Origin: Saussurea involucrata
Taxonomy: Eukaryota; Streptophyta; Magnoliopsida; Asterales; Asteraceae
Assembly (NCBI GenBank): GCA_033807775.1
Contig: CM066317.1
Coordinates: forward strand, 7,647,870-7,711,869
Length of the DNA: 64,000 nt
Reading direction: 5' to 3'
Positions 1 through 10,061 of this stretch are shown here, piece by piece (within the stretch, counting starts at the first letter, position 1; the number at the start of each line of letters is the position of its first letter). The position numbers and the translations under genes are program-made. Under the pieces are notes generated by a model. The model saw nothing but the letters and a program-made list of their open reading frames with translations, was not told where the DNA came from and ran no database searches.

Positions 1-726
1 CTAGTCCAACTCTCTAGTGCGACAACTTAATTCAGTCTTCCCTGTCCATACAAAACACATCGAGATAGATTGTCATTGTGGTCCAAAAGAAACTGCAAAT
101 ACCCTTCCTATCATCAAAAAGATCAAGTGGCACCATGCATACATCTTTTACTGAATATTAATCTTTATCCTCACATCATATTCACATTTGGCGGATGCAA
201 TAGCCAAAAGGGGTCCCATTCCCCCACTAAAAAAATATGATTTTTTAGTGTAAAACAATTATTTTATAGCATTATAGCATGGTTTTTCCCCAGTGGTTTT
301 TTTATATCCTCCACATGCTAAAAAACCAAAGAAAATACTTCAAAATCAATCAAAATAACAAAAAAAAGTCTTTTGAAATCAACGAAAAAACGAAAAAGTC
401 CCTTGAAATCGACAAAAAAAACTTTAAAATCTCTCGAAATTAACCGAAAAACTTCAAAAATCTCTTGAAACCGTAGAATTAGGCTATAACGACTTTGCAG
501 ACCTTTAACCTACCTTAAAAGTGATCACACTATACAAAAATCCTGGATCCACCGCTGCATATTCATGTATATGAATAAATGTAAAAGTTATTGCATGTGC
601 TTAAATCATTGAAAAGTACAAAAAGTTACTTTCAACTTGTACATAATTGTTTATCACTTCCAATTCAACCCCTTTTTATTTCACATAAGAAATTAAATAG
701 AGAAAAGATAACATATAATGTAGTTA
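1..726. other. Non-genic flank downstream of UGT copy 1
   Basis: I see no gene here. About 300-570 is A-rich with the phrase 'cgaaatc' recurring, and it ends in a phrase like 'ggatccaccgctgcat'. The same arrangement recurs at about 28890-29157, so this is probably a dispersed repeat end. The coding end of the UGT gene is at 727. Confidence 0.5.
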
Positions 727-2139
727 TTAATCTTTCACTTGCAAATTTCCACATATATGATCAATCAATGACTCCAAATTCCGCCATGATGACCCCCCTT
801 CCTTCATTGCACCATACGCCCCCTCCTTCACCTCCGCCACCCTCTCCCTCACCCTCCGCCCCCCTTCCCCTTCCATCAACTCCACCACCATCTCCTCCAC
901 CTCCTCCGCCCCCACCAACCCACGCGCCACCTTCTCCCTTGGCCACAACCTTAACCCCATCCCAATCTCCTCCACCACCAACCGAGCATTCAAGTGTTGC
1001 TCCGCCATAAACGGCATTGCCAACACCGCCACACCCGCACAAATACTCTCTAACACCGAGTTCCACCCGCAATGACTCAGAAACCCACCCACACTTTCAT
1101 GACTCAGTACCTCCACCTGGTCAACCCACTCACTTACCACCTTTCCTCTCCCTTTCACCCTCTCTTCAAACCCAACACCTCCTATCAACTCTAGCTGCTT
1201 CCCTTTCAATACCCAAATGAAACTCACCTCCGACTTCTCCAAACCAACGGCCACCTCACGTAACTGCTCCGGCGACACCTCCGCTTGAGTCCCAAACGAC
1301 ACATACAACACCGGCTTATTCTCAACAACCTTTTCATCAAGCCACTTAACCCACGTTGACTTTTCTTTTTCCACCGTCTCTTTTGGTACAACTGGTTTCG
1401 CTACACAAAAAGGCCCAACACACCACGCTTTGGGTCCGAAATTTTTATCCCAATAATCGATAAACTCCGATTCCAGTTCGTAAAAGTTGTTCACCACCAT
1501 ACCATGACTCTTTGCATTTGCTTCTTGTTGCTTAACTAAAAAATCATGCGCTGGACCTTTCGGGTTGACCTCGCTGACCGGAGGTTCGAAGTCGTTGACC
1601 GTTAACTTTAACCGAGGGAAGTCCGGGATGGGAAACGGCTCGTCGGAAGAACTAACGGCTGCATGTGGTTTAAACTTGGTTAAAATATAGCCGATGGTTA
1701 AACAAAACATGTTGGTTCCGTAGAAAACCAAACGTGGAATGTTTAGCTTATCGGCGGAGTCTTGAGTCCAACTGTAAAACCCATCGGTGATTATGCAGTT
1801 GACTTTCGGTAGACTTTGAATTACTTCTTCAAACACTGGTTGGAGTTTTTCAGTGGATTCGACGAAGTTAATGAATGACGTCATGGAGCATATTTTGTCT
1901 CCAACTTCTACTCTGGGAGGGGTGGAGAGCATGTCTTCTGGGAGTGGCATGTCGATGACTGAGACGGAGTCGTTCTTGACGGTGGCTTTAACGGCGGAGT
2001 AGTTGGCGGGGGTGGTGATGATGGTGACGGCGACGCCGTGGTCGGAGAGGATGCGGGAGAAGTAGAGGAGTGGGATGGTGTGGCCTTGAGATGTGAAGGG
2101 GAATATGACAAAATGTGGAGATGATGAAGAAATCGTCAT
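727..2139 (-). CDS. UDP-glycosyltransferase, family 1 (UGT90A-like), copy 1
   Basis: The product is an intronless 470-residue plant family-1 glycosyltransferase, expected to move a sugar from a UDP-sugar to a small acceptor in the cytosol. No signal peptide or membrane segment is seen. The N-terminal acceptor domain has the catalytic His at residue 20 (SQGHTIP) and its partner Asp at 119 (ITDGF). The 44-residue PSPG donor-binding box runs from Trp338 to Gln381 with HCGWNS at 356-361; its terminal Gln is usual for UDP-glucose users. Motifs such as PRLVFYGTN, SHGMVVNNFYELE, WCVGPFC and LYVSFGTQAE fit the UGT90A subfamily. The length is normal. The start at 2139 fits a short leader: a TATA box lies about 45 bp upstream. 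Copy 2 is at 36779-38452 on the same strand. The acceptor cannot be read from sequence. Confidence 0.95.
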   Translation of the reverse strand: MTISSSSPHFVIFPFTSQGHTIPLLYFSRILSDHGVAVTIITTPANYSAVKATVKNDSVSVIDMPLPEDMLSTPPRVEVGDKICSMTSFINFVESTEKLQPVFEEVIQSLPKVNCIITDGFYSWTQDSADKLNIPRLVFYGTNMFCLTIGYILTKFKPHAAVSSSDEPFPIPDFPRLKLTVNDFEPPVSEVNPKGPAHDFLVKQQEANAKSHGMVVNNFYELESEFIDYWDKNFGPKAWCVGPFCVAKPVVPKETVEKEKSTWVKWLDEKVVENKPVLYVSFGTQAEVSPEQLREVAVGLEKSEVSFIWVLKGKQLELIGGVGFEERVKGRGKVVSEWVDQVEVLSHESVGGFLSHCGWNSVLESICAGVAVLAMPFMAEQHLNARLVVEEIGMGLRLWPREKVARGLVGAEEVEEMVVELMEGEGGRRVRERVAEVKEGAYGAMKEGGSSWRNLESLIDHICGNLQVKD

Positions 2140-2180
2140 TTTTAGTGTGGTGGCAAGTGGTGTCGTTGATCGAGGTCGTC

Positions 2181-2186
2181 TTTATA
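2181..2186 (-). promoter_or_regulatory. TATA box of UGT copy 1
   Basis: TATAAA on the minus strand, about 42-47 bp upstream of the ATG. An equivalent TATAAA lies at the same distance from the ATG position in UGT copy 2 (38493-38500). It overlaps the 9-bp target-site duplication of the MITE at 2191-2460. Confidence 0.6.
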
Positions 2187-2190
2187 GAAG

Positions 2191-2460
2191 GAGTCAATTA
2201 CGTGTTTAGTCCCTGTGGTTTGTTGAAAATTTCTAATTTCGTTCATATGGTTTTAAAATTACACTTTTCATCCTTATGGTTTATAATTCATTATCTTTAT
2301 GATTAAAATTTTATTGTTTTTTCATCTCTATGGTTTAAAATTCATTTTTATTTTAGTCTTTCATACTTATAAGTATTGTTTTGGCCACAGAGACGAAAAT
2401 AGAAATAAACTGCAAACCATAGGAACGAAAACAGACAGGGACAAAAAACGTAAGTTACTC
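2191..2460. mobile_element. Mutator-like MITE in the UGT copy 1 promoter
   Basis: A 270-bp element flanked by the 9-bp direct repeat TTATAGAAG (2182-2190 and 2461-2469). Its ends are inverted repeats: GAGTCAATTACGT at the left and, read inward from the right, GAGTAACTTACGT. The interior has the 'tccctgtggtt' phrases typical of this MITE group. UGT copy 2 lacks it: there the sequence runs straight from the TATA box into the segment that here begins after 2469. It is noncoding. Confidence 0.85.
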
Positions 2461-2532
2461 TTATAGAAGATTGAAGGGTAATTTGGTAATTTGAGGTTGT
2501 GAATATTGAATAATGGAGGAAAATCTGTGATT

Positions 2533-2572
2533 CACGTGAAAGTTTAGGTCTTCGTTCATGGAAAGCCACGTG
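2533..2572. promoter_or_regulatory. Two G-box-type CACGTG motifs upstream of UGT copy 1
   Basis: CACGTG occurs at 2533-2538 and 2567-2572. The first, with its flanks (attCACGTGaaag), is conserved upstream of UGT copy 2 at 38560-38565. In copy 2 it is about 60 bp from the TATA box; here the MITE has pushed it to about 350 bp. bZIP or bHLH binding is inferred from the motif only. Confidence 0.5.
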
Positions 2573-2579
2573 TCAGAAG

Positions 2580-3900
2580 GCGTTGGATGTCACTACTTGT
2601 ATTCTTTCAAGTTTTGTATTTTTATAGTATATGATTAACGTAAAAATATATAATTAAAATAATTACGATATTATGCAATATTTTCGATCCGTTTCACATT
2701 TAACTAGTAATTAAATACAATACAAATATGAGATAAATTTACCATTTTTAATTTTGGATGTTCTTTTAGAATATTAATATTGGTTTCTCTCTTTACTCTT
2801 TCGTGTTAAATTGAATTGGTTCTTGTTTTACCGTTGACCTCAAATACCGAAACTCTTAAGAAACTGTTCTTTAAAGTCTTCGGAAATAAAAATTGAGTTT
2901 TACATGTACATATACCAGAACTAGTATGCAACCTACATTATGTCTAGTCATTGGTCAATCCTTAATTAACTGTATTAGGTATGAGGTTATTTTATATGAA
3001 TTCTATCTAGATTTCAACTATATATATATATATATATATATTTGAACATGTTAATTTTGAGTCACTCAAATCAACATCATCAATTTCTTTACATTTTTCA
3101 ATGTGCATGGGCTCTAGAGTTTAATACATCATCTCCAGTCATAAGTTTGACATCCAACCTAATAGTTACATTACAAAACAAATGACTTTTTAGTTTTTAC
3201 CACAAAATTCATCTAGGAATTTTGATTCCATTACATGAAATTTAATCTTGTTATTAATTCTAATTATTATATAGTATCTTTGGTTTTAAAATAAATGCAT
3301 ATATATGGATGTTGTAGAATGTATATTTTTGTCTCGTTTCGTCTCACCCAATCTGCGTACCAAACGCACCCTAAATAATGAATAGGTACGTCGGTTAACT
3401 AACTATGGCTTAAACAACAAAATAAAATATGAGCAATAAAATAAGAAAGCAAGTAAAAGCATGGGACTTTAAACGAATACCATAAAATGATTCAAGTGAT
3501 GGTCTCGAACAGATTCATTAAGGTAAAGATTTATCCCACATGAACAACTATAACTGAAATCTTGGATCGTATTTTCATAGCATACCATTATCGAATACAG
3601 ATCTAACGAAGAAATGAAGTTAGTATTCGTGCAACGTAGTACAAGAAGACGCTAAAGAAGGAAAGAGACTCGATACTCAAACGGTGAACCGAACAAGATT
3701 GCAAACAAATTTCAAAGCCTTAGCATCAAATTCTTACTAAATACTAAGAACATCTCCAACAAATTTTCCTACAATTTCTCTAAAATATAGAATCAAAACT
3801 AATTGATATTTGATAATTTAACTGATGAACTAATCACGTTTGACAAAAAGTAGCTGATAAACTAGTTGAAAAATGTAAAAATGACTAAAAAAGACATGTA
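2580..3900. other. AT-rich intergenic DNA
   Basis: I found no gene. It has a (TA)n run at about 3018-3042 and low-complexity AT-rich sequence. It ends at the ATGTA target duplication of the copia element that begins at 3901. Confidence 0.6.
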
Positions 3901-4075
3901 TGTTGTAGAACAATTGATATAGAGAGCAAAAGTCGTTTATTCTCATTAACAATGAACCCTTTAAATAGGGATGAGCTTACAACGAAAAGGAAACATACAA
4001 TATGGTAACTCTCAATACATGGTAATTATCTCTTCAATAACTTCCTTATTGATGAAGGCACAATATTCTTCAACA
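3901..4075 (-). repeat. 3' LTR of the degenerate copia element
   Basis: A 175-bp LTR (TG...CA) almost identical to 15404-15578. The polypurine tract lies immediately to its right in plus coordinates. The preceding 5 bp are ATGTA. Confidence 0.9.
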
Positions 4076-4099
4076 CTCCCCCTTGTGCCGAGTCAAAAG

Positions 4100-4880
4100 G
4101 GATGATGATGCATAACTCTTGCCTCATTAAAACCTTACGTCGGAAAAACAAAAACCCTTTGGGAAAAATGAAAACCTTAGACGAAGGAAAGAGTACAAGG
4201 CACCACTAAACAATTTCTTTAGTTTAGTATCATACTTGATTTATACATCAATCAAATAGGTTTTGAAAAACGAGATGGTTTAAGACTGTTGCCTCACTAA
4301 AACCTTGCACCAAGGAACAAAACTCAGTGGAAAAAATAAAACCTTGGGCAAAGGAAAGAGCACAACCCATCAATCGTACATGTGTAACAGACGCCTTCTT
4401 TAGTCCATTACTCCCCCTGATTCATACATTAATCAAGGGGGTTTGGAAAGTCTCCGCATTCCAATGTTTTCCACATTCTTCTCAAATGTCGCCTTAAACA
4501 GTGATTTGGTGAACAAATCAGCCACATTCTCCTCAGACCTTACTTGATTCACTTGAATCTTAAGGAGAGTCTGTTGTTGCTGATTATAGAAAAACTTTGG
4601 TGATATATGGTATATAAACCGTTGCCTCACTAAAACCTTACACCAAGGAACAAAACCCAATGGGAAAAATAAAACCTTGGTTGAAGGAAAGAGCACAACA
4701 TACCAATATTACATATATAGTAGACTCCCCCTTTTGTCTACCACTCCCCCTGATTCGTGCATTAATCAGAGGAGGTTTAAACATTTTCGTTTTAATACTT
4801 TCTACATGTTTCCCAAATATGGTTTTACGTATTGATTTGGTAAACAAACATGTCACATTTTCCTCGCATCTTATTCAGTT
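4100..4880 (-). repeat. Three diverged copies of the copia pol end / 3' UTR
   Basis: Three successive segments (about 4100-4290, 4290-4560 and 4620-4880) share the phrases 'gcctcactaaaacctt', 'aaggaaagagcacaac' and 'actccccctgatt'. The second and third each end in a decayed RNase H tail. They look like tandem copies of the same 3' end, unequally decayed. Confidence 0.6.
4433..4696 (-). pseudogene. Remnant of copia RNase H C-terminus
   Basis: In the minus-strand frame the segment RSEENVADLFTKSL is followed by ATFEKNVENIGMRRL. This is the standard C-terminal signature of Ty1/copia RNase H, just before the 3' UTR. No preceding RT or RNase H catalytic core is open in this frame. A second, more decayed copy of the same tail lies at about 4760-4880. 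It marks the 3' coding end of the host copia element. Confidence 0.75.
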
Positions 4881-5562
4881 TAATTGAATCTTGAGGATAA
4901 CTGATTATATGAAAACTTAAGCAAAGTATGCTTTGTGTTATAACCCTTGATATATTTACTTTCATTTCTTCGATACATGATGATTATTTCCATACATGCA
5001 AGTTGTATAGTGGTTAAACTCAAAATTACTATCTCTTCTTATATGTGTAATGATAGTCCTTAACCATATACACTCTTGAATAGTCTCATGAAGAGTAAGA
5101 TTGCTGATAATATAAGAAGATAGCTATTAAGGATTTTCTTAGTTTACTTCCAAGAAATCAACATGTTCCATATGATAATTCCTTATCCAGTTTGGGAACA
5201 ACCTTTATATCAGTCAAACATATACCTAATATCAGCAAATATATACCAATGCATTGTTTGGTGTTTTTCTATAAGAGCCAGTACCTTTGCCGCTCACAAT
5301 CTAAGTAGGTATTGAAGTTTCATTATCAATCCATTTATCTTCGTAGGGAAATTATAAGCCCACGTCAATGGTGCCAAAAGATTAATTTGAAATTATTCCA
5401 ATGACGTTGCGTTGGCGCTGAGCTAAATCTAGCTGACAAGTTTAGTGAGAAGTACAATATACGGTCAAGTGTATTATGTTGAGTACAATAATGCGCCTAT
5501 TGTACTTAGGTATGGAATTCCAGCTCCTAATACCTCTTCGTCCTCATCCTTTAGACGAAATG

Positions 5563-6783
5563 TGTTAGACAACCTAAGGACCTAAGGGGGGGGGGGGGGG
5601 TAAGGTTGTATTTTAAATCTTTTACTTTCAAAAATTCTTTTACAAATAAATACAGTACAGAAACAGTATAAATAAATCAGAGTATACAAATAATAACGAA
5701 GAGTGTAAATATAAACAAATACACAGAGATTATATAAATAAATATAAATGCAAAGCAGTTTATATAAATAAATATAATAAAGCACAGCGGAATAAATAAA
5801 GAGATAAAGGTAAGAGATACTTGACACGGAGATTTACTGATTTACCACCAACTGTGATAAACCAGCAGCCGAGACACTTCCCGACACGATCCAATAAATG
5901 TATTCTTTACGGTAGAATACAAACCAAATACAGAGCAAAGTAAACGGTTCTCTAAGCCTCAGCTTATTGAGATGTACAGGATCACACACCCGTTATTCAA
6001 ATACTTACAAGAGGAGTATAACTCACAATGGGTAATCACTCTTGTATAATATCTCACACTTGGATATTTTATAAAAAAGGTTTTATAAAATATATATATT
6101 ATAAATGAGAGAGATCAGATGAGCAGTGATGGTGTTGGTTGTATCTGTATTGTCTATCTTTTCTTCTCCACCATCGCATGCATTATATAGCAACACTTCC
6201 AACGGAAACAAGCATCCGCGGTATACCGCCAAATGCACGCGGTATACCGTGCAGTACAAAGTACGCTGACACTTCAACGGCTCTCATGCAAAGTTGACTT
6301 CTGGAATACGTACCCGCGGTATACCGGCTAGGACTCGCGGTATACCGCCGTCAGAAAAAGTACTTCCAACCAATCAGAAACAAACACCACGCCTGCCGCG
6401 GTATACCGGCTGAACACCCGCGGTATACCGGCCGTACCACCGCGGAATACCGGCTCTACCTTCGCGGTATACCTGCGTCAGAAAGTGGTTGCAGAAACAG
6501 TACGCATGGCAGATACTTCTAGAACTGAAATTTCTTATTTATTTAAAAGGTTTTTAGAAATATCCAAGTGGTATATTATTTTAGGGTGTTTATCATTATT
6601 AGTTATAAACAATGATGACGACGTAAACACTTCCGTCTTGAACCCTTCAGATTAAATCTTCGTGTTCTTCAACAACTGCACACTTGGATTAAATTGTTAG
6701 ATAAACAATAATGCGGTGTGTTTGTAATCATCAAAATAAATATATATATAAATATATAGAGATGTGGTACACTTGCACCAACA
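5563..6783 (-). repeat. 3' LTR of the gag-only copia element
   Basis: 1221 bp. It differs from the 5' LTR (8853-10056) mainly by a longer G-run near 5586-5602 and a small duplication of 'cctaagg'. On the minus strand it has TATATAA at 6183-6189 with the palindrome array just upstream. Confidence 0.9.
6216..6477 (-). promoter_or_regulatory. Array of CGCGGTATACCG palindromes in the 3' LTR
   Basis: Eight copies of a palindrome with core CGCGGTATACCG (six good copies, one with GGAATACC, one with TATACCTG) lie in 262 bp. On the minus strand the array ends about 27 bp upstream of TATATAA (6183-6189), in U3 enhancer position. Each unit contains CGCGG, a CGCG-box core of the kind bound by CAMTA factors. 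That binding is an inference. Confidence 0.7.
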
Positions 6784-7129
6784 ATCTCCCCCTTTTTGAT
6801 GATGACAAACACAACCGCTAAGCAAGAGCATGTGCGGTTTCTCTCCCCCGTTTGTCGAAAAAAAAGGGTCAAGAAAGACGGTATGCTTCCCCTCGAGAGA
6901 TGCTCCCCCTCAAAATATGCATATAATTGAGGTAGCATAAACTCATGGGTAAAGATAAAAAGCTCCCCCTCAAATTAATAACGATATTAAATTGAAGATT
7001 TTATAAAATTTGAGGGATAAAATAAGCATAATAAATGACATGAAACAAAATAACCCAAAAGAAACACTTGCACCAAAAAGGATCTTAAGGCTTCGATTTT
7101 CGGTTAATTTTATGTGATAAAAAAAATCA

Positions 7130-7438
7130 CCACGTATTATGACCTCGTCAGGTAACCACGTATTATAACCTCGGCAGGTAACCACGTATTATAACCTCGG
7201 CAGGTAACCACGTATTATAACCTCGGCAGGTAACCACGTATTATAACCTCGGCAGGTAACCACGTATTATAACCTCGGCAGGTAACCACGTATTATAACC
7301 TCGCCAGGAAACCACGTATTATAACCTCGGCAGGTAACCACGTATTATAACCTCGGCAGGTAACCACGTATTATAACCTCGCCAGGAAACACGTATTATA
7401 TCCTCGTCAGGAAACACGTATTATATCCTCGTCAGGAA
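7130..7438. repeat. 26-bp minisatellite, 12 units
   Basis: Twelve head-to-tail units of about 26 bp (ccacgtattataacctcggc plus aggtaa). The last two are 25 bp and variant. It lies inside the gag-only copia element, between the gag stop and the 3' LTR. Confidence 0.95.
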
Positions 7439-7580
7439 ACACCTACAAAAGGCAAAGAAAATATTTCGTGGTACCCTTTTCTTATGGGTCCTTTTAACAG
7501 TTAGTATAAAACATAAACTGCAAAAAATATGTTGTCGACATAAAACAAAATACGACAACATATAAAACCATAAAAATGGT

Positions 7581-8786
7581 TTAAAACCACAAACGCATCC
7601 CACCGGGATTGTCAACATTAAACATTCCTTTCGGAATCCATTTTCTAACCATTTTTATTTTACGATCGTATTTATCATAGACGTAAAATGAAGCATTTAT
7701 ATTCGCATTATTTTTAGATCTAGAAAAATTACCAATATACATACGAGCATGCGGTTTCCTTCCATAATTCACATTTTTTATTTTTGACATATATGGAGGT
7801 TTTCTCGTATCAACTTTAGGAGATGCAAAAAATCTTTTAATGGGTTTACACGAACATTTATCAACACATGTATCGGAACCAATGCCTTTACGACAATTTA
7901 TACGATTAGGCATATTTAGCATTTTAAGCACTTTATCATTGCTATTTTGAAATGCATTAGCTAACATATTGTCCTTTTCATATGAATCGCATTTAGCTTT
8001 TAAACATGCATTTTCATTTTTAAGAATATCACATTTTGCACAAATAATATTTTCATGTGACTTTTTATTTAAACATGCAAGTTTCTTATTTAAAACATCA
8101 CATGATTTGCAAACAATATTTTCGCATGCTTTCTTTTCTAAAGTGATAACTTTATCAATTAACTCATTTTTGATTTTATTATCACATGCAATGGTTTGTT
8201 TACAATTATTCAACTCATTTTGACATAATAATAGTTCTTCTTTTAATTTAGCATTCTCATTTTTATAACTATTTACGAGAACAATCAATTTTTGAAAAGA
8301 GACATTTAACATATCAATATCATCATCGTTATCACTACAACTAGAATAACTTGAGTATGAAGTACATACCTCTTTCTTGCAGTCGACGATGAGACACGTT
8401 TCTTCATTTCTTTGATCTCGGGTTTCGTCTCTCTTTTCTTTTGAGTTTCCACCATAGGTGATGTTCAAGTTCTCCCAAATATCACGAGCAGTTTCAAAGA
8501 GATAAACACGCTCAATATCATCGTTAGTAAGAACCGAAAAGAGAAAATTTTTGGCTTCATAATTTAAACAATAATTAGCCTCATCTTCGTCGGACCATTC
8601 CGAGCTAGGTTTTTCAACAACTTTGTTGTTTTGAAATTTTGTGGGTTTGAAATTTCCTTTAATAATAATATCCCAAATTTTTTGATTTATCCCACGAACA
8701 TAACGTTCAAAAGAATTTGCCCAAAGATCAAAATTTTCGAAATCAATAAGAAGAGATTTAGAAAACCAAGCATTTTGTTGAGCCAT
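7581..8786 (-). CDS. Ty1/copia Gag-like protein (401 aa)
   Basis: This is the only open frame of the gag-only element, starting 53 bp after the PBS. Residues 1-120 resemble the copia gag N-terminal domain (DFENFDLWANSFERYVRG near 15-33; ANYCLNYEAKNFLFSVL near 70-87; ARDIWENLNITYGG near 101-114). Residues about 155-280 are Lys/Glu/Asn-rich with regular Cys-Asp/Cys-Lys pairs and look coiled-coil. A canonical CX2CX4HX4C knuckle is not seen, and the frame ends in RKWIPKGMFNVDN, a stretch that normally precedes protease in long copia polyproteins. The protein should assemble virus-like particles and package RNA, with enzymes supplied in trans. The intact 1.2-kb frame in a young element suggests Gag is maintained. 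Confidence 0.8.
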   Translation of the reverse strand: MAQQNAWFSKSLLIDFENFDLWANSFERYVRGINQKIWDIIIKGNFKPTKFQNNKVVEKPSSEWSDEDEANYCLNYEAKNFLFSVLTNDDIERVYLFETARDIWENLNITYGGNSKEKRDETRDQRNEETCLIVDCKKEVCTSYSSYSSCSDNDDDIDMLNVSFQKLIVLVNSYKNENAKLKEELLLCQNELNNCKQTIACDNKIKNELIDKVITLEKKACENIVCKSCDVLNKKLACLNKKSHENIICAKCDILKNENACLKAKCDSYEKDNMLANAFQNSNDKVLKMLNMPNRINCRKGIGSDTCVDKCSCKPIKRFFASPKVDTRKPPYMSKIKNVNYGRKPHARMYIGNFSRSKNNANINASFYVYDKYDRKIKMVRKWIPKGMFNVDNPGGMRLWF

Positions 8787-8838
8787 TAAATAAAAGATAT
8801 AACTTTAAAAAATTAAACAGATAATTTTTGAAAGCCCC

Positions 8839-8850
8839 GCTCTGATACCA
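8839..8850 (-). other. Primer-binding site, tRNA-iMet type
   Basis: The minus strand reads TGGTATCAGAGC two bases inside the 5' LTR. This is the standard copia primer site complementary to initiator tRNA-Met. Confidence 0.9.
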
Positions 8851-8852
8851 AA

Positions 8853-10056
8853 TGTTAGACAACCTAAGGGGGGGGTAAGGTTGTATTTTAAATCTTTTAC
8901 TTTCAAAAATTCTTTTACAAATAAATACAGTACAGAAACAGTATAAATAAATCAGAGTATACAAATAATAACGAAGAGTGTAAATATAAACAAATACACA
9001 GAGATTATATAAATAAATATAAATGCAAAGCAGTTTATATAAATAAATATAATAAAGCACAGCGGAATAAATAAAGAGATAAAGGTAAGAGATACTTGAC
9101 ACGGAGATTTACTGATTTACCACCAACTGTGATAAACCAGCAGCCGAGACACTTCCCGACACGATCCAATAAATGTATTCTTTACGGTAGAATACAAACC
9201 AAATACAGAGCAAAGTAAACGGTTCTCTAAGCCTCAGCTTATTGAGATGTACAGGATCACACACCCGTTATTCAAATACTTACAAGAGGAGTATAACTCA
9301 CAATGGGTAATCACTCTTGTATGATATCTCACACTTGGATATTTTATAAAAAAGGTTTTATAAAATATATATATTATAAATGAGAGAGATCAGATGAGCA
9401 GTGATGGTGTTGGTTGTATCTGTATTGTCTATCTTTTCTTCTCCACCATCGCATGCATTATATAGCAACACTTCCAACGGAAACAAGCATCCGCGGTATA
9501 CCGCCAAATGCACGCGGTATACCGTGCAGTACAAAGTACGCTGACACTTCAACGGCTCTCATGCAAAGTTGACTTCTGGAATACGTACCCGCGGTATACC
9601 GGCTAGGACTCGCGGTATACCGCCGTCAGAAAAAGTACTTCCAACCAATCAGAAACAAACACCACGCCTGCCGCGGTATACCGGCTGAACACCCGCGGTA
9701 TACCGGCCGTACCACCGCGGAATACCGGCTCTACCTTCGCGGTATACCTGCGTCAGAAAGTGGTTGCAGAAACAGTACGCATGGCAGATACTTCTAGAAC
9801 TGAAATTTCTTATTTATTTAAAAGGTTTTTAGAAATATCCAAGTGGTATATTATTTTAGGGTGTTTATCATTATTAGTTATAAACAATGATGACGACGTA
9901 AACACTTCCGTCTTGAACCCTTCAGATTAAATCTTCGTGTTCTTCAACAACTGCACACTTGGATTAAATTGTTAGATAAACAATAATGCGGTGTGTTTGT
10001 AATCATCAAAATAAATATATATAAATATATAGAGATGTGGTACACTTGCACCAACA
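8853..10056 (-). repeat. 5' LTR of the gag-only copia element
   Basis: 1204 bp, matching 5563-6783 throughout. It is followed by the AAATG duplication at 10057-10061. Confidence 0.9.
9491..9752 (-). promoter_or_regulatory. Array of CGCGGTATACCG palindromes in the 5' LTR
   Basis: The same eight-unit array as in the 3' LTR, in the promoter-bearing 5' LTR. All eight units, including the two variants, are in the same order in both LTRs. Confidence 0.7.
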
Positions 10057-10061
10057 AAATG

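Larger units (their letters stand above)
5563..10056 (-). mobile_element. Gag-only Ty1/copia retrotransposon (TR-GAG-like), full length
   Basis: A structurally complete 4.5-kb element on the minus strand. The LTRs are 5563-6783 and 8853-10056 (TGTTAG...CCAACA in plus orientation), nearly identical apart from a G-run and small indels. The 5-bp duplication AAATG is at 5558-5562 and 10057-10061. The PBS matches the tRNA-iMet 3' end (8839-8850), and the polypurine tract AAAAAGGGGGAGAT touches the 3' LTR. The 2.07-kb interior holds one open gag frame (7581-8786) and a 26-bp minisatellite. There is no protease, integrase, RT or RNase H. It must depend on an autonomous partner. Near-identical LTRs imply a recent insertion into the older copia element. 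Confidence 0.93.

Noticed and set aside
5582..5827. Tyr/Leu-rich open frame resembling a membrane peptide (same at 8758-9102)
   Set aside because: It lies in the copia LTR, is AT-rich low-complexity sequence, and occurs identically in both LTRs because they are repeats.
6669..6938. Minus-strand 89-residue open frame at the 3' LTR border of the gag-only element
   Set aside because: It crosses the polypurine tract into the LTR and has no pol motif, so it is not evidence of a retained pol gene.
7130..7438. Regular 26-bp repeats that look CRISPR-like at first sight
   Set aside because: The units are head to tail with no spacers, and they lie inside a plant retrotransposon.
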